The notes under the pieces are model-generated. The model worked only from the letters and a program-made list of their open reading frames with translations. It made no database searches and had not been told where the DNA came from. A DNA stretch of 64,000 nt, from contig NC_091119.1 in NCBI RefSeq assembly GCF_040183065.1, forward strand, positions 205,782,298 through 205,846,297, read 5' to 3'. The number at the start of each line of letters is the position of its first letter. Within the stretch, counting starts at the first letter, position 1. Source of the stretch: Periplaneta americana (lineage: Eukaryota; Arthropoda; Insecta; Blattodea; Blattidae). Positions 22,773-37,700 of the stretch are shown here, piece after piece. The position numbers and the translations under genes are program-made.

Positions 22773-25700
22773 ATAATCTAGCAGTAGATACAAGTTTGTT
22801 AAATAGCCGAATCAGAACAAAGAAACACTGCCACTGGGTTACAGCTGGCTATAGCTTACTTTAAGGATCATCAAAAGCGCACTTTCCTCGTAGCTACTGA
22901 CGTGCATCTATGCTTACAGTTGCGCACGCTCTGCTTCAGAATCAAATAAACGACATCTTTTCTGCATTCTCCACCCACTCGCTCCACAACGTGTCCAGAG
23001 TCACCCGAGGGCTAGGCAAGACGGTGAGCTGGCTGATTCCTCTACTATTAGGCCCGTAACACACTTGCAGAGTTTTCGCCAGCGAGAAATGTATTGCGAG
23101 AAAATTAAAAAATTGATAACATGGATTCAAATGGACGTCCACACACTGGAAGAGATTCTCGTTCGAGGCAAAAACCTCGCGCGAGTTTCTCGCTGGAATC
23201 GGTAGCTCAGCGAATTTTCTTGACACATTTATCAAAGATGTTTGACATTTATACTCTTTATGACGATTGAATGTAGAAAAAGATATCACAGGTGGCGATG
23301 AATTGTATTGTTTTTATTTGAAAATGAAGAAAGATGGCTGATAATTGCAGTCAGAAACTTATCGAACTTGTACGATGTCATCCGTAGGCCTATTTGTATG
23401 ATACACGGGATGAAAACTATGAAAACACGGAACTTAAAGAAGAAATCTGGAGACAAATATCAGATTGTGTGAAAATAAATAGGGCTATATTTTATTTTGA
23501 TGAGATTTAATAGTATTAATTAAACATTTGAAATAATGTATCTATGTCTTAACAGTTTACATAATTTTAATCAGAACATAGCAAAGAATCCTCTATCATA
23601 TCATGAATAGCAAAAAACTGTGGTCCATTCAATCTGAAATAACGCCTAAACGTATCATCATTCAAATCGAAACCAGTGTCCAAAACTCGCCCTTATTTTC
23701 GTAAGATACAATGTGATTTTCAGATATTTCTGGTAACAAAATATGTTCATGTAACTCCATTTCCTCATCATCTGAATACTCAGTTTCAACACAGCGTTCG
23801 TACGTAATTTGTAAAGTACAACATACTTACAGGTTATACATTTAAGTACGACAATATACGTAAATAAATAACCTATAATATTTCCCCCAACGAGCCATTA
23901 CTATAATCAGAAAAATGCTTTCTGCATGAAGGCAGTGCATAGCTGATCATAGCGAGGTGTGATCTGTGACAGCGAGAACTCGCCAAGTGTGTGGAGGAAG
24001 GCTCTTCGCCTCTTTCTCGCAACACATTTCTCGCTAGTGAAAGCTCTTCAAGTGTGTTAAGGGCCTTAGACCATAGCATTAGTAATCATTAGAAATTCAT
24101 GAGCCTAATTCACAAGGGTAGGCTTATAGTAGGGCTATAGTTTAGAGATTAATCATAAGAACAAATAATCGCGTATAAGTTAAGCTATATTGGATTGGTG
24201 TATAAGTTCGTAGCGTTTTTCTGTACTTTCATTTATTTAATAGTACTATAGTGACACAGCTACCATAGCAACGAAAAACGTTATGAACTTAAGTTATACA
24301 CCAACGCAACAGATAGACAGTAACTGAAGTCTTGAATAAATGAGGTCAATGGACTAAATGAAGCATTTGTAGCAACGGTTTCTTTTTAGATTATTCTATG
24401 ATACATTTGCAGGTTGTTCATAAGTGATTTCACTATTTTAACAGGTATCGAGTAAAACGTCATCGTGATCACTAGCAATAGTGACGTCGCAGGGGTAGCG
24501 CAGTGAACTGTCCTTGCTTCACTGCCTCTCTTCCAGCCAACTCTCCTACAAATCCGTAGGCCTATACAAGCATCTATCAGTGGCGGGTTATCTGCTTAGA
24601 TTTAGATTGCTTCTTTCTAAAAACCTAAAACGTGTGTTTAAGGAATAATAGGAGGAACAGTATTATTTTGTTGTGCACGTGAGGCCGAGACGTAGATGGG
24701 AGGATAATATTAAAATGGATTTGAGGGAGGTGGGGTATGATGATAGAGACTGGATTAATCTTGCACAGGATAGGGACCGCTGGCGGGCTTATGTGAGGGC
24801 GGCAATGAACCTTCGGGTTCCTTAAAAGCTATTTGTAAGTAAGTAAGTGATGAAGCTGCAGATGCCTCGTGTGTTCTAAAATTCTATAGACACTTATTAA
24901 TCAGCATCGGACGATATTGTGACACATGTCATAATGATTATCACAAAATCATAGGTAAGCATGAACATAACCAATCTAATTATAAACGGAAATATCTACA
25001 GTAGAAAATAAGAATAAAATATTTATCTTTACCCAGGAATGGACGGGGCGAAGAAATTATAACATTTGAAAATATAAAATTAAAATAATAGTAGGCCTAC
25101 CGGTACTAAAATATGATGAAACAGGATATGAGTGAAAGAAAACTGCATGGCAGTTACACATTACTGCTTTGGAAATAAAAAAATCATTGAAGTACAATAA
25201 TGAAAGAGAATTTATTAAGACATGTTTGGATAAAATTTCTAATATTATTTGTTTCGAGTAATCTGATGTGTTTAGTAGTACGAAATTATCCCCACGAACA
25301 AAACAAAGGAGAATAATGAGCATTGAAATATTAGCTGAACGAAAATAAAATCAAATATGCATCATTCTCTCCTTACAGGTGAAAAAACAGATAAGTTATT
25401 CATACAATAGAATTGGTAATTTCCATCCGTGGAGTTACGAAGAATGTCTCCAAATAATAATATTTTCTCGATGTCATTTCACTTGAAGGAAATAGAACAG
25501 GAGAATTCCAAGCATTAAGAAAATATAGGCCTATACAGGGATATCATTTTATTTTTACTAAAATTTTTAATATTAACCTGTCTATATCTTTGGGATTAAA
25601 GGTCTAGAACCAGAAACACCGCTTGCTCCCCCTTCCAAGACTGGAGTTCGATGATACTGGCGTAAAATACAAATCACTTTACTAGGTATAGGAGGGAAGA

Positions 25701-28700
25701 AAAGTAGTTCATCCATTTATATAAACTAGGAAATATCGCAATTTTGAGTTTGATAATTTTCATTAGGTTTTTGTTTAATGAAAATATAGTACTGTATTAA
25801 CACTTAGTGTTTTTACTCACGAATTGAGCTATCCATTCGGACTTATTAATTATGCAATGTATATTGTACTGTTAGGCCTACTGTTAGCGTACAATATAGA
25901 GAATGAAGTTAAATTGAAAAATAATCATAATATGGATATTTAAACACATTTTTGATAATGGTGGCCGTTCATTTCGATACAGGCTTCAGTTCTTTTGTGC
26001 ATATTATCGCACTATAGACTATTGCATCTAATTCCAATTGCCAGTTTCGTCCTTCGTACGAGTAGGCCTAACTCATGTTGAAATAATTCTGTACCTACTG
26101 TATAAAAGAGTACCTTACGTACTGTAAATTTAATCTTCACTTCTGCCCGATCCGAAAAGATAAAATTACTCAGAAATGCTATCTACTGTCCGTTCAAGTG
26201 GTTTTGTCGCAGGGTCGTAGAAAAGGGGGGGGATCACGTGACATTTAATTACTTAACGAGGCCCTTTTATTTAAGTTATTTTAAACAGTTGTATAATATT
26301 ACGTAAACGTCCAATTCCTAACAGAAATTAATGTTTTCAGGAAAGAGCTAAGACAGCCCAGCTGTTACAGAGGGGAGAACAGAAGTAGGTGGGGGAAATC
26401 GGGATGGGACGTAGGCAAACGGACGACAGTACCTGTGCGAAAATATGATTCAATATTGAAAGCTCTTTCGTCACTGGAAAACGCGACCATATTTCTGGAA
26501 CGTACTATACTCACTAACTCATTACTGCATACGCGGCCTCGGTTCTGTGTGGAGAACGGTAGGAAGTTTAGTAGTAGAGGGGGTGGGAGTAAAGTACATT
26601 CAAAAACTCGGGTACAATAAAAATTGAAGTAAAAATAAATGATGTCCCTGAAGCCTACAAGATTCAAATTAAAAGATAGAACAATGCCGGTCATGAGGTT
26701 TTTATGAAGTACTGTGTCTATGCATAGACACCAGAAATAAAATACTGCAATGAATTAGCATCGTATGTGTGTTAACATAATGTAAGGAAAGAAGCAAAAA
26801 TATTATAACACAGGATGTCTGACAAGATAACCATTTGGAGCAAATCTATTTACATACTTTGTGGCAGTGTTGGCTTCGTAAGACGAGTCAATCAGGTATG
26901 AGACGTCAAAATACTTCGTAATACAGACATCGTCAAGAGTTATTTTCTTCCCAGCTGCAGGCAGAAGCTTTGTAAGTAGGAGAGATCGAACGGTTCCGTT
27001 CCGTCCACGTGATGAGCAAAGACGGCTAACATTGGTGCGGAAACGGAGGCGGGTCAGGTAAGGATGCACTCGGGCCAATCAGCTCCTCTCTGCTTTGACA
27101 ACTCCTCCTGTGCTTTGTTCTGTTCTTTCACATTACAGTCCAAGTCAGCGGTTCCCTGCATGTGGCCCGCGGGCCCTCCAGTGATTTGAAGGGGGTTCGT
27201 GGAACCAAGTGTGTGTTTTCGAACGGTATTTGACTAACCTGTTGTTTTAACCAAACTTAACTTCATCACGCTCTCTGATTTGTATCAGCTTTTTGGAATA
27301 TTTTTTTTGTTTATCTCAGACTTCTGAGACACAGGAATTTTAACAAAAATCAGATCTTCTGCGGAATTCTGTTGTCTTGCAAGTCATGCGTAGGTACCCA
27401 TCCGATATTTTTAGTTTTTTTAAATAATAATTCAAAATAATCCATTTTGAATCTTGCGTACACTACTTTTAACACTTGAATATAAGTAATTGATTAACTA
27501 GCGGTCTTACTCGTGTTAATTATGTAAGTTTGTGCGCCTTACAGCTGTTTCGGTGTTTCATCACACCATCCTCAGAGCCTACTAGATGCCACATAATTAC
27601 ACTTACATAATTAACACGAGTAAGTCCGCTAGTTAATCAATTACTCAAAATAAGACTCTAGGAACGACATAGCATTTCTGAGTAATTTTATCTTTTCGGA
27701 TCGGGCAGAAGTGAAGATTAAATTTACAGTACGTAAGGTACTCTTTTATAGAGTAGGTATAGAATTATTTCAACATGAGTTAGGCCTACTCGTACGAAGG
27801 ACGAGACTGGTAATTGGAATTAGCTACAATAGTCTATAGTGCGATAATATGCACAAAAGAACTGAAGCCTGTATCGAAATGAACGGCCACCATTATCAAA
27901 AATGTGTTTAAATATCCATATTATGATTATTTTTCAATTTAACTTCATTCTCTATATTGTACGCTAACAGTAGGCCTAACAGTACAATATACATTGCATA
28001 ATTAATAAGTCCGAATGGATAGCTCAATTCGTGAGTAAAAACACTTAGTGTTAATAAAGTACTATATTTTGATTAAACAAAAACCTAATGAAAATTATCA
28101 AACTCAAAATTGCGATATTTCCTAGTTTATATAAATGGATGAACTACTTTTCTTCCCTCCTATACCTAGTAAAGTGATTTGTATTTTACGCCAGTATCAT
28201 CGAACTCCAGTCTTGGAAGGGGGAGCAAGCGGTGTTTCCGGTTCTAGACATTTAATCCCAAAGATATAGACAGATTAATATTAAAAATTTTAGTAAAAAT
28301 GAAATGATATCCCTGTATAGGCCTATATTTTCTTAATGCTTGGAATTCTCCTGTTCTATTTCCTTCAAGTGAAATGACATCGAGAAAATATTCTTATTTG
28401 GAGACATTCTTCGTAACTCCGCGGATGGAAATTACAAATTCTACTGTATCAATAACTTATCTGTATTTTCACCTAAAGGGAGAGAATGTGGTCTCGCTGT
28501 GTTATCAATTGAGAATTCAACAGTGTGAACCCAAGGTCAGTCCATTTGACTATTTTCATTATTCATACATAGGCCTATACATGATTATTAGGGACCGGAT
28601 TTTTTTTGTAATATCAAGGTGTGAAATATATACATATTTATGTAAGAAAAATAAGCTGAATATGTAAAATCATGAAAATATTTAATATCAATATCTGGCA

Positions 28701-31700
28701 GGTATAGGATAGGTAAGACTCCCCAGTTGTGATTTCATAGAGCACCCGACTTTTTTACTGCACACTTGACACATTACTATTTTTCCATCTGTAGTGAAAG
28801 CTTCGTCCATCGCAATCCGTGGTTTTATTTTTATCGTTAGGGTTGAAGATACAGGGGCCATTTTAGTTAGTTAAAAGCAGTAGATAAACTCACTCGCACT
28901 TTATACTGTAAGTACTAAAACTAGAGAACTGAGTGAAATGAATGACACAACAGTACTGCAAGCACTGTTTCGCTTTACTGGATTAGAGAAAATAAGAGGA
29001 GATGTGGGACACATGCATTTTAGCTGCTCCCTGTAAGGAACAAAGTACCTGCTAAAAGCTCAAACTATAGGCATTTACAAACAGTTGTTTGCCTGGAACT
29101 AAGGACGTTGTGTTTCGTGCCGAAATATATCTTTTCTTGGGTAGGTAAAAAGGCCTTTTAAATCTGTGTATTTCAAATTGTAAACTTCCCTATGAGGAGT
29201 TTTTTTTTCCCCCTTTTAGAGAAGTAAAAATGAATAAACCCCCTAAATATGTAGATTTATGTAATATCAAGCCATAATATGTAATGTGGGGTAAATATGT
29301 AAAAAATGTAGTATCAAATTTCATTATATTGGTAATTACAAGATTCGCAAAGATTTGTTATATATGGTTAGGTTGAAAGGAATATAATATGTAATTACAT
29401 AAAAATCCGGTCCATAATGATTATGTTTGAGCCGTGTATCATATTTTAAGCCTTTTTTTCCAAAACAACGTCAAATCTTAACTAAAAGTCTACTGCATGT
29501 TATTGTGCATGGCACTAGAAAACTCGCCAGTTCGTCGAATGGTAGATTTAAAAACTACCTCAGTCCTTTCATAAAAATGAACTTAACGCGTTTGGGGATG
29601 ACACTCTTCACTTCGATTCATTTCCCATTCTCAGTGCCTTTTTAGCAATACATTTTGAACTCTCGTCCGATAATCTTTAGAAGTATAAAAAAAATCTTAG
29701 CTGATTTACATTAAAATGAATTTAAGGAAACATTAGCCTTTCTGCAATGGAAAAAAAAATGTATGGAAAATAGGTGTATTTCCTTGGTGACAACTTATTT
29801 TCCCCGTCAAGAAAGATTAGAGCTTAAAAATCGTGTTTTTCTTACAAAGTCCCTCTCGTAATTCAGGTTACATGCACCACCCATATATCCCGATGTTTTC
29901 CGAATGCAATACAACACTTAATGCCATTCCAAGAGTTAATTACAGTGCGTACAGTATGATGTTAACATTTATAAATGATATGAAGGTAAGCTTAATTTTA
30001 AAATGTAAATAGCTAATAAATGTATACAGGTCTAATATGGAAAATAGACCTAGTAAACGACAGCGATATAAATATATGTTTAAGTTCCCTATCTCAAAAC
30101 GTTTTGTAGAGCATCCGCATTTTCCTGATCAGTCTTCGCGCGCTTTTGCTGAATCACTCTGTATAGGTTCCATACCTAACCTTGCGTTGAAATCTCCTAC
30201 AAATAAATACCAAATTTCCACTGACTTGGGTTAACATGGTTGTAAATAAAACTGAAAAGGAGAAAAAATGACTCTATATAGCTACTTAGACGCCACTGAT
30301 AGTGCTGATAGGCCTATTCGTTGTCAAACTGCGTTCTTGTTAGTGTGTGCACTCGGCGAAGAGAGCGATCGCAAATGTTGTTAGAAATCTTTATACTAAA
30401 CTGTTGTACTCAATGCAGATTCCTTTCATGATATTTTTCAGTCTTGTTGTGGAGAGATGCCAAAAATAAGCGACGACGACAAGAAGTTAATGAAGGAATG
30501 CAAAGGAGACATTTGTAAGTAAAAAAGAGTTATCACATCTCTGTGAAAATCACTCTACTTCGATTTTATAATAAAGTCGGAAGTTCTTCCTCCCTGACAA
30601 CAGATTTACTGAAGCCTGCTTTCCTGAAAAGCAAAATTCGCGAGTTCCAAGTTTCAGCATCACGTTCCTCCTGTCTTTGAGACAAATAAGATTTTTTGAT
30701 TGATAACTAGATACAGTTTTCTTAGTCCAAAAACAGTAGAATGAGTAAAAGTGTGCACGGGCATGGATTACGTCATGTGTTCTTCAGCAGACACCCCGCT
30801 CACAAACACAAGTAACGCGAACTAAAGGGTTATTCTAAAACAGGTTCCTTACTCCTAAACAAGTATAGTAAGCTTCAGTTTAGCAATGTTTATGATATTA
30901 TGCACTACTAGTTGAAATAAAGGTACGGTCACACGTCGCAACTTTTATACTGCAGCTGCAAAAGTTGCGTGTCGTGTTCACATGTAAGCCAAAAGTAGTG
31001 CGCTGCACGCTACTTTTCGTGCTGCGCAACCCGAGTGCTGCAAAAGTTGCAACTGGAGGTTGCGAGTCTGTTCACACACAAGGCGCTACTTTTGCAGCCG
31101 CAGTCATGCTGCAGGTTTCCATCTCCGTGTTGACTTCTCAATATACATTTTGTGGTTATGTTCGCATTATTAAGAAACTCATGCGAAAGCTTACTTATCT
31201 ATTATTTGCTTTTCTGTCCTAACTATCAGAAATTGGCATTATTTTTACTATAAAGCTTTTAATAAACGCCTATATACTTAAATGATAATCAACAGCATAT
31301 TCACGTAATCAATGTTGGCAACCCTCCTGTTTGAAACTACGCTACAGAAAATTAAAAAAAAAAAATAAATTATATCATCAGCAAATATGCTCAGACTGTG
31401 TTGTGTATTTAATAACTGTTACAAATAATTTATTTTCATCACATCTAACATTAAAATACATCCAAACAATAAAAGTATCATTGGCACATTTGGGTGGTAA
31501 CACTGGTCGAAATCGCAGCAAAAGTTTCAACAAAAGCGATATCAAAAATGCTGCGGCTGCAACCCTGAGAACCCTGTTCACACGTCGCTACTTCTAAGCT
31601 GCGCGCAGCATGGAAAAGTAGCGAGCAGCAGGTTCGGCAGCGCTACTTTTCGGGTTGCACCGTTGTTCACACGTCGCAGTACAAGAGTTGTGCAGTTTTT

Positions 31701-34700
31701 TGTACTGCAGCGCTGCAAAAGTAACGACGTGTGACTGTACCTTAAAGGTGCCTAAAACAAGAACGAAAGTACTGGAGTGAGTAAAAGAATTCGGAAGAGA
31801 GTATGTCTGTTTAAGTTAAGACATAGGCCTAATTGTGTGTAATTTATGTACGACTGACATAATGTGTTCTAAAAGATAATAATTACAGCATCACTTAATT
31901 AAAAATAATATATAAACCATTTGAAGTTGATAGAAAGAAGTGAGTCTGACGATCTTTCATCAACTAGTAATTTAGTGTCAGCGGACGAGTTTAGCAGAGA
32001 TCTGTATGAAATGATGGTGAATACCAATATTTAACAAAGATGAGGACAAACACTTTAAACATATTGTTGGAAAGACACTAATTGTACAGTAGTGGCAAAA
32101 AAAAAAAAAGAACCGGACCGACCATTGTAGCTGATTTCAGAGCCTTGTTCACTCCAGAGCACGATAGACTGGTAACTAAGACTTTCGTGGTTCGAATCCT
32201 GCCTGGGAAGGAATCTTTTATTTTGTTCCTTATTCAGATTTATTCCCAATACTTTTCGATTGCTGGTAAAATTCATGTTCTGGGAATAATGAGTTAATTA
32301 CGTAGTAAAATATCGCTGCAATCGAAAAGGAGATCTGATAAGGAGATCTTGCTGGCCTATTTCTTGGAATTAGTCGATCAGGAAACATGGTTCTGAGGGT
32401 AGTCACGTTTTCTCTCGCGTTATGCGCCGTGGCACAGTCTTGTTCAACGAGAGGATCATTTATCCCAAGTCTGCGCAGTTCTTGTGAGAGTCGCACTAGG
32501 GATATTCAACACCAGCGAGTGCCTCACTACAGATCAGGTTGGACTTCTTGCCACGGCAGTTCGTACTCGTTGAATGTTTTCTCGGGCGTTCGAACGTGTA
32601 ATACCACCACGAAATGACACGAAAATTGCTAACGCATTTTAAAATTTTATCCCGTTTCGGTATTCTTATGTTTTGGAACTCGAAAGTCAGTCAAGAAATT
32701 TTCTTCTGCCTGCACAATGCTCCCGGTTGTAAGAAAACATCCCCAAAGAAAATGTTTCTTGATTTACTAAATAAATAATATGTCACGCTTCAACAAATTG
32801 CATAAAACAACATTAATTCGTAACAATATTGAGTATTGTTGCATTTGCATTACACAGCCTACACTCATACGCAATGGCCAACACTATATTTTATTCATTT
32901 TCATTCTGGACGAAATCCAATTCGAAAACTGTTTCTAGAACGGATATCTTATCCTTAAGTTATGAGCAGAAGACTAAAAGCGTTGATTCCACATTATGGT
33001 AATAAAACGTGAAACAAATAAATCCTAAATCATCATATAAATAGATCATACTCAACTTGAATCCTATTAGCAGGTTATATTTAATGTCGGAATTCTTTTT
33101 CAGCTTCTGAAGATGAAGGAGAACACGACAAACCGAAGGGAAAGCACTTCGTAAGTACTCGGCTTTTATTTCTGTGGATTTCACTAGTTTTAAGAAGACG
33201 AATTGCACCCAGAAACACATTAAACAGCATGATGTGAAGGTTACTTTCTATAATCTGTGACAAATATCTATTAGGCCTACAATGTAAAACAGAAATAGAC
33301 AGTATCAAAATACTGTAGGCCTAAATCTTTACGTTGCGTAATTAGCTCTAGTATTAATTTGAGCGAACATCTGAAACACGGGAATTAAATTTCAACTATT
33401 TACTCGTCATTTGTTTCATTTTCAGTGTGGTGCTGCCTGTCTGTTTGAAAAGAGTAACATGGTAAGCAATAAATTAACAATATACAAGTTTCAAATCTTT
33501 TCTTGTAAAGAGAATTTTCGACATCCTATTGAATCCAATATAGGCCTACTCATAAAGAATTACAAGGTTTCAATTTGGCCCCTATGTTCTAACAAACATC
33601 ATCCTTATCCAGACGATTTACAAATACATATCCATACACCCCCGGGCTCACTCAATGACGCAATACGCAGCTTAAAGAGGATCTTGAATCTGTTTCTGCA
33701 TGGACCAGAAAGTTCGGTCTGTCTCTCAATTAAGGAAAATCACAATCATAATGGAACATCGACATCTACGCAGCATTACTCCTGCTCTTCCAGTTAAATT
33801 AATCGACACAATAATAGACTACTTTTTGTTTTCTGTGTTAAATCTTTTTAGTTTCAAGTAGAACAGTTAATTTATTTATTAATTCTGTAAATAATGAGTG
33901 TTGAACGGGTTACATCAGCTTCTTGTCTATGCGGATGACGTGAATATGTTAGGAGAAAATCCACAAGCGATTAGGGAAAACACGGGAATTTTACTGGAAG
34001 CAAGTAAAGCGATCGGTTTGGAAGTAAATCCCGAAAAGACAAAGTATATGATTATGTCTCGTGATCAGAATATTGTACGAAATGGAAATATAAAAATTGG
34101 ATATTTATCCTTCGAAGGGGTGGAAAAATTCAAATATCTTGGAGCAACAGTAACAAATATAAATGACACTCTGGAGGAAATTAAACGCAGAATAAATATG
34201 GCAAATGCGTGTTATTATTCGGTTGAGAAGCTTTTATCATCTAGTCTGCTGTCAAAAAATCTGAAAGTTAGAATTTATAAAACAGTTATATTACCGGTTG
34301 TTCTTTATGGTTGTGAAACTTGGACTCTCACTCTGAGAGAGGAACATAGGTTAAGGGTGTTTGAGAATAAGGTGCTTAGGAAAATATTTGGGGCTAAGCG
34401 GGATGAAGTTACAGGAGACTGGAGAAAGTTACGCAACACAGAACTGCACGCATTGTATTCTTCACCTGACATAATTAGGAACATTAAATCCAGACGTTTG
34501 AGATGGGCAGGGCATGTAGCACGTATGGGCGAATCCAGAAATGCATATAGAGTGTTAGTTGGGAGACCGGAGGGAAAAAGACTTTTGGGGAGGCCGAGAC
34601 GTAGATGGGAGGATAATATTAAAATGGATTTGAGGGAGGAGGGATATGATGATGGAGACTGGATTAATCTTGCACAGGATAGGAACCAATGGCGGGGTTA

Positions 34701-37700
34701 TGTGAGGGCGGCAATGAACCTTCGGGTTCCTTAAAAGCCATTTGTAAGTAAGTAAGTAAATAATGAGTGTTCATAATGGCCTATGTTTAAAACTGGCAAC
34801 ACACAACCACTTTTTCCTCCTTTATTCCCATGGAAACAAAACTAACAACACTCCAGCCTCAACGCGGCAGTGACGGACACTCCTTGCATCATTGGGATTA
34901 AATCCTCCTGCTCAAGAGTTATTTACAAATTGTAAGCGCTCTTCACTAGATTCATTCTCCAGTTTGTGTGAGCCAGCTCTTCTCTGTTAGATTTCAGTTG
35001 TGAACAAGGCCTCAAAACAGTTGTAACCGATATTATACCAAATAGGCTAAACTCAGTATCATCTTTAGCTTTGGAAATTGTGCATGATAAAACACATTCC
35101 TTCTTTTCTTTAGATGAAGGATGGATCCGTCGACCAAGATGCGTTCAAGAAAGAAATCCTTGCCCGTTACCCAGATAACATGCATCCAACAGTAACCAGC
35201 GCTATTGAAAAATGTGTTCCTAAGGCCAACAGCATAGCAAAAGGTAACGTCACCATTCTTACTATTCTACGTCATCTCCATCACTGCTATCACCAGAATA
35301 TCGTCACGATTGCATTAATAAATAGTACTGTTTTTTTAATAAACTACAGAAACTCTTAAATAAGAAAATTTCGACCTGGGAAATTTGCAGTGGCGTAGCA
35401 TGAAATTTTGAGCAGGGGAAGCTAATTTAAGTTGTCTTTCATGCCATATGAGAAAATGTATTAAAAAAAAATATAATCTTAAAATAAATAGCAGTCAATG
35501 TCAAGTCAGCAGTCGAAGATTGGTTGGAACCTCGTAAGTAACACCAATAAGGCATGACCTCAAATGATACGTAGTAAAATATGATTTCACGGTTTACACA
35601 TATCTCTAACAAACAGACAAGGATACGTATAACATTAGCTCACTCCCTGTCATACTTAGAGAAATCACAATATTAGTATCATTACGTAAGTATGCGTCTG
35701 TCTTTTGGTTGTGTCCTTCATTGACAGCAAGGGAGTCGGTCATTTGTTTTTTAAATCACACTTTTGTTCGTAAGTCAATCTTGATAATACAATTGTCCTA
35801 AAAATTCAAGTAAATTGGTGTCAGCAACTGTTATTTCGCTCATTATTTATTATATCAGCCACAATGCACACTAACACTTCAACTGAACACAAATCATGAA
35901 AAGGGATAACTCGGAAACTACTTATTTTCAATGTCAAAGCTAGCTTCTTGCGAGCCTTGCGACCAGGATAGTTTAGTTAGAAAGGGATGGAAAATCTGCG
36001 GGGTGGATTACACAGAAGAAACCAGTCTGCTTGGAAGCTGGTGTGTGCAGGCTTCTTGTTTACTGCTGCATCACAAATCATCCTGAGCTGCCGCATCACA
36101 ATATTTAACGCGTAAATATAAATTCTATTAAAATTAATAAATAATTTTGTCCATAGACTAAAGGTTTATTATGAAATTATTATTAACTGGGGAAGCTGAG
36201 CTTTTTAGCTTACATTGACGCTACGCCACTGGAAATTAGAACTAAAGAAGTGAATCAACGTACAGAATGCCTTCGTTGAAGTACCTGAAATTACGGTATT
36301 CTTTTATGATATGAAGTAGGTTAGAGACATTCTTAATATTATCGTACGTTGTGTTAAGTTCCAGTAAAAAATTTAGGAATTTTTGTTGAGAAAATGTAGG
36401 CCTATGTTTCTTGTGCGAACCTTAATAATGAATTTGCTAGAAGTCACACTAACGTTCCCATGTTGTAGGCATTATAATTGACACTTGTATCAAAATCAGG
36501 CGTTCCAACAGAGTGTCCTTCCTTAGACGCTCGTCTCTTTTAAAGGGAGGAGATTGGTGAAAATTCTAACTACTACTATTTTCTAACTATAGAATTTAGT
36601 CTTTGCACACATGTTCCTCTCGAAATACGTTTAAACGATACATTATTGTCATTCGTATCACTTAAGTAGTTATTGGTTTATGATTTATTATTATTTTTTT
36701 TTTGGAAAATTCGAAATATATTCAAAATATATTATCTCCTAGCATAAATTTTAAGTAAATAATACAGAGATTTGTGTACTGACAATATCCCTGATATAGT
36801 TAGAAAAACAATGAGTCTGTACATTAAAAAACTTAATCCTGAGCAAAAAAGAAAGAAAATATGTTCATTATCAAGATATAATTTTCACCTTTTTGTGCTT
36901 ATTCCGCAGATATATTTGATTTCAACAAGTTACTGAAATATAAAAGTCCAGTACTACAATTAATTAACCACATGTAAGCATGCAGCAAATAATTTAACTC
37001 GGTAGCTTTGAAATTGTAGACCCCTTTAGAATTTGGATAGCTTATGTAGAAATGTGATAAAAAAAACAGAAGTGTCGAAAAATCACTTTCAAAGCGTACA
37101 GCGAAGTACCAATTGTAGTAGGATTCTGAAACCTTGGTAACACAAAGACTGTGGTAATTTTAATTACATTAGTGACCGCTACATGAGATGAATGCTAGCA
37201 GTGCTGCCACTCCTTTGCAAATACAGTATGTATTAATGACTTGGTGGAAATCAGTACTACTTTTTAATTTACAGACATGGGAAACGTAGAATCGGAGGGA
37301 CAGAAATGCAATCCTGCACCGTTGATAACCATGGCCTGTACTTACACTACCATACAAAATGTAAGTAGCCTACCTGATACAACACTAAGGGCCTGCAACA
37401 CATAACTCATTATAATAATAAAATTAATAATAATAATAATAATAATAATAATGGTTTATTTAACACTAGCCGTACCCGTGCGCTCCGCTGCACCCGTTAG
37501 AAATAAATATAAAGTAATTACATAATTAAAATAGGAAATTTGATCCAAGGAACATTCGTGTTTGATAGAAGGATAAATCGTTTAATATGTTACATAATTT
37601 AAATTGCATCCAAATAATTAAAATGCTATCATTTTGGTCCAGAGACACTCATTTGGTGCAATGACAATTCCTTCAACATGTTTCTTAATTTTTATTACAT

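Noticed and set aside
25379-25411. Odorant-binding-protein exon 2 candidate after a strong acceptor (reads PCEKTDKL)
   Set aside because: No donor restores the phase needed by exon 3, and it lies in the arm of the large inverted repeat.
26803-27078. 91-residue ORF in the inverted-repeat spacer as a gene
   Set aside because: Open but unrecognised, with no splice sites or promoter, inside a probable fold-back element.
27148-27210. hAT terminus CAGCGGTTCCC...GTGGCCCGCGGGCC
   Set aside because: It resembles a hAT end, but no matching second end or duplication was found.
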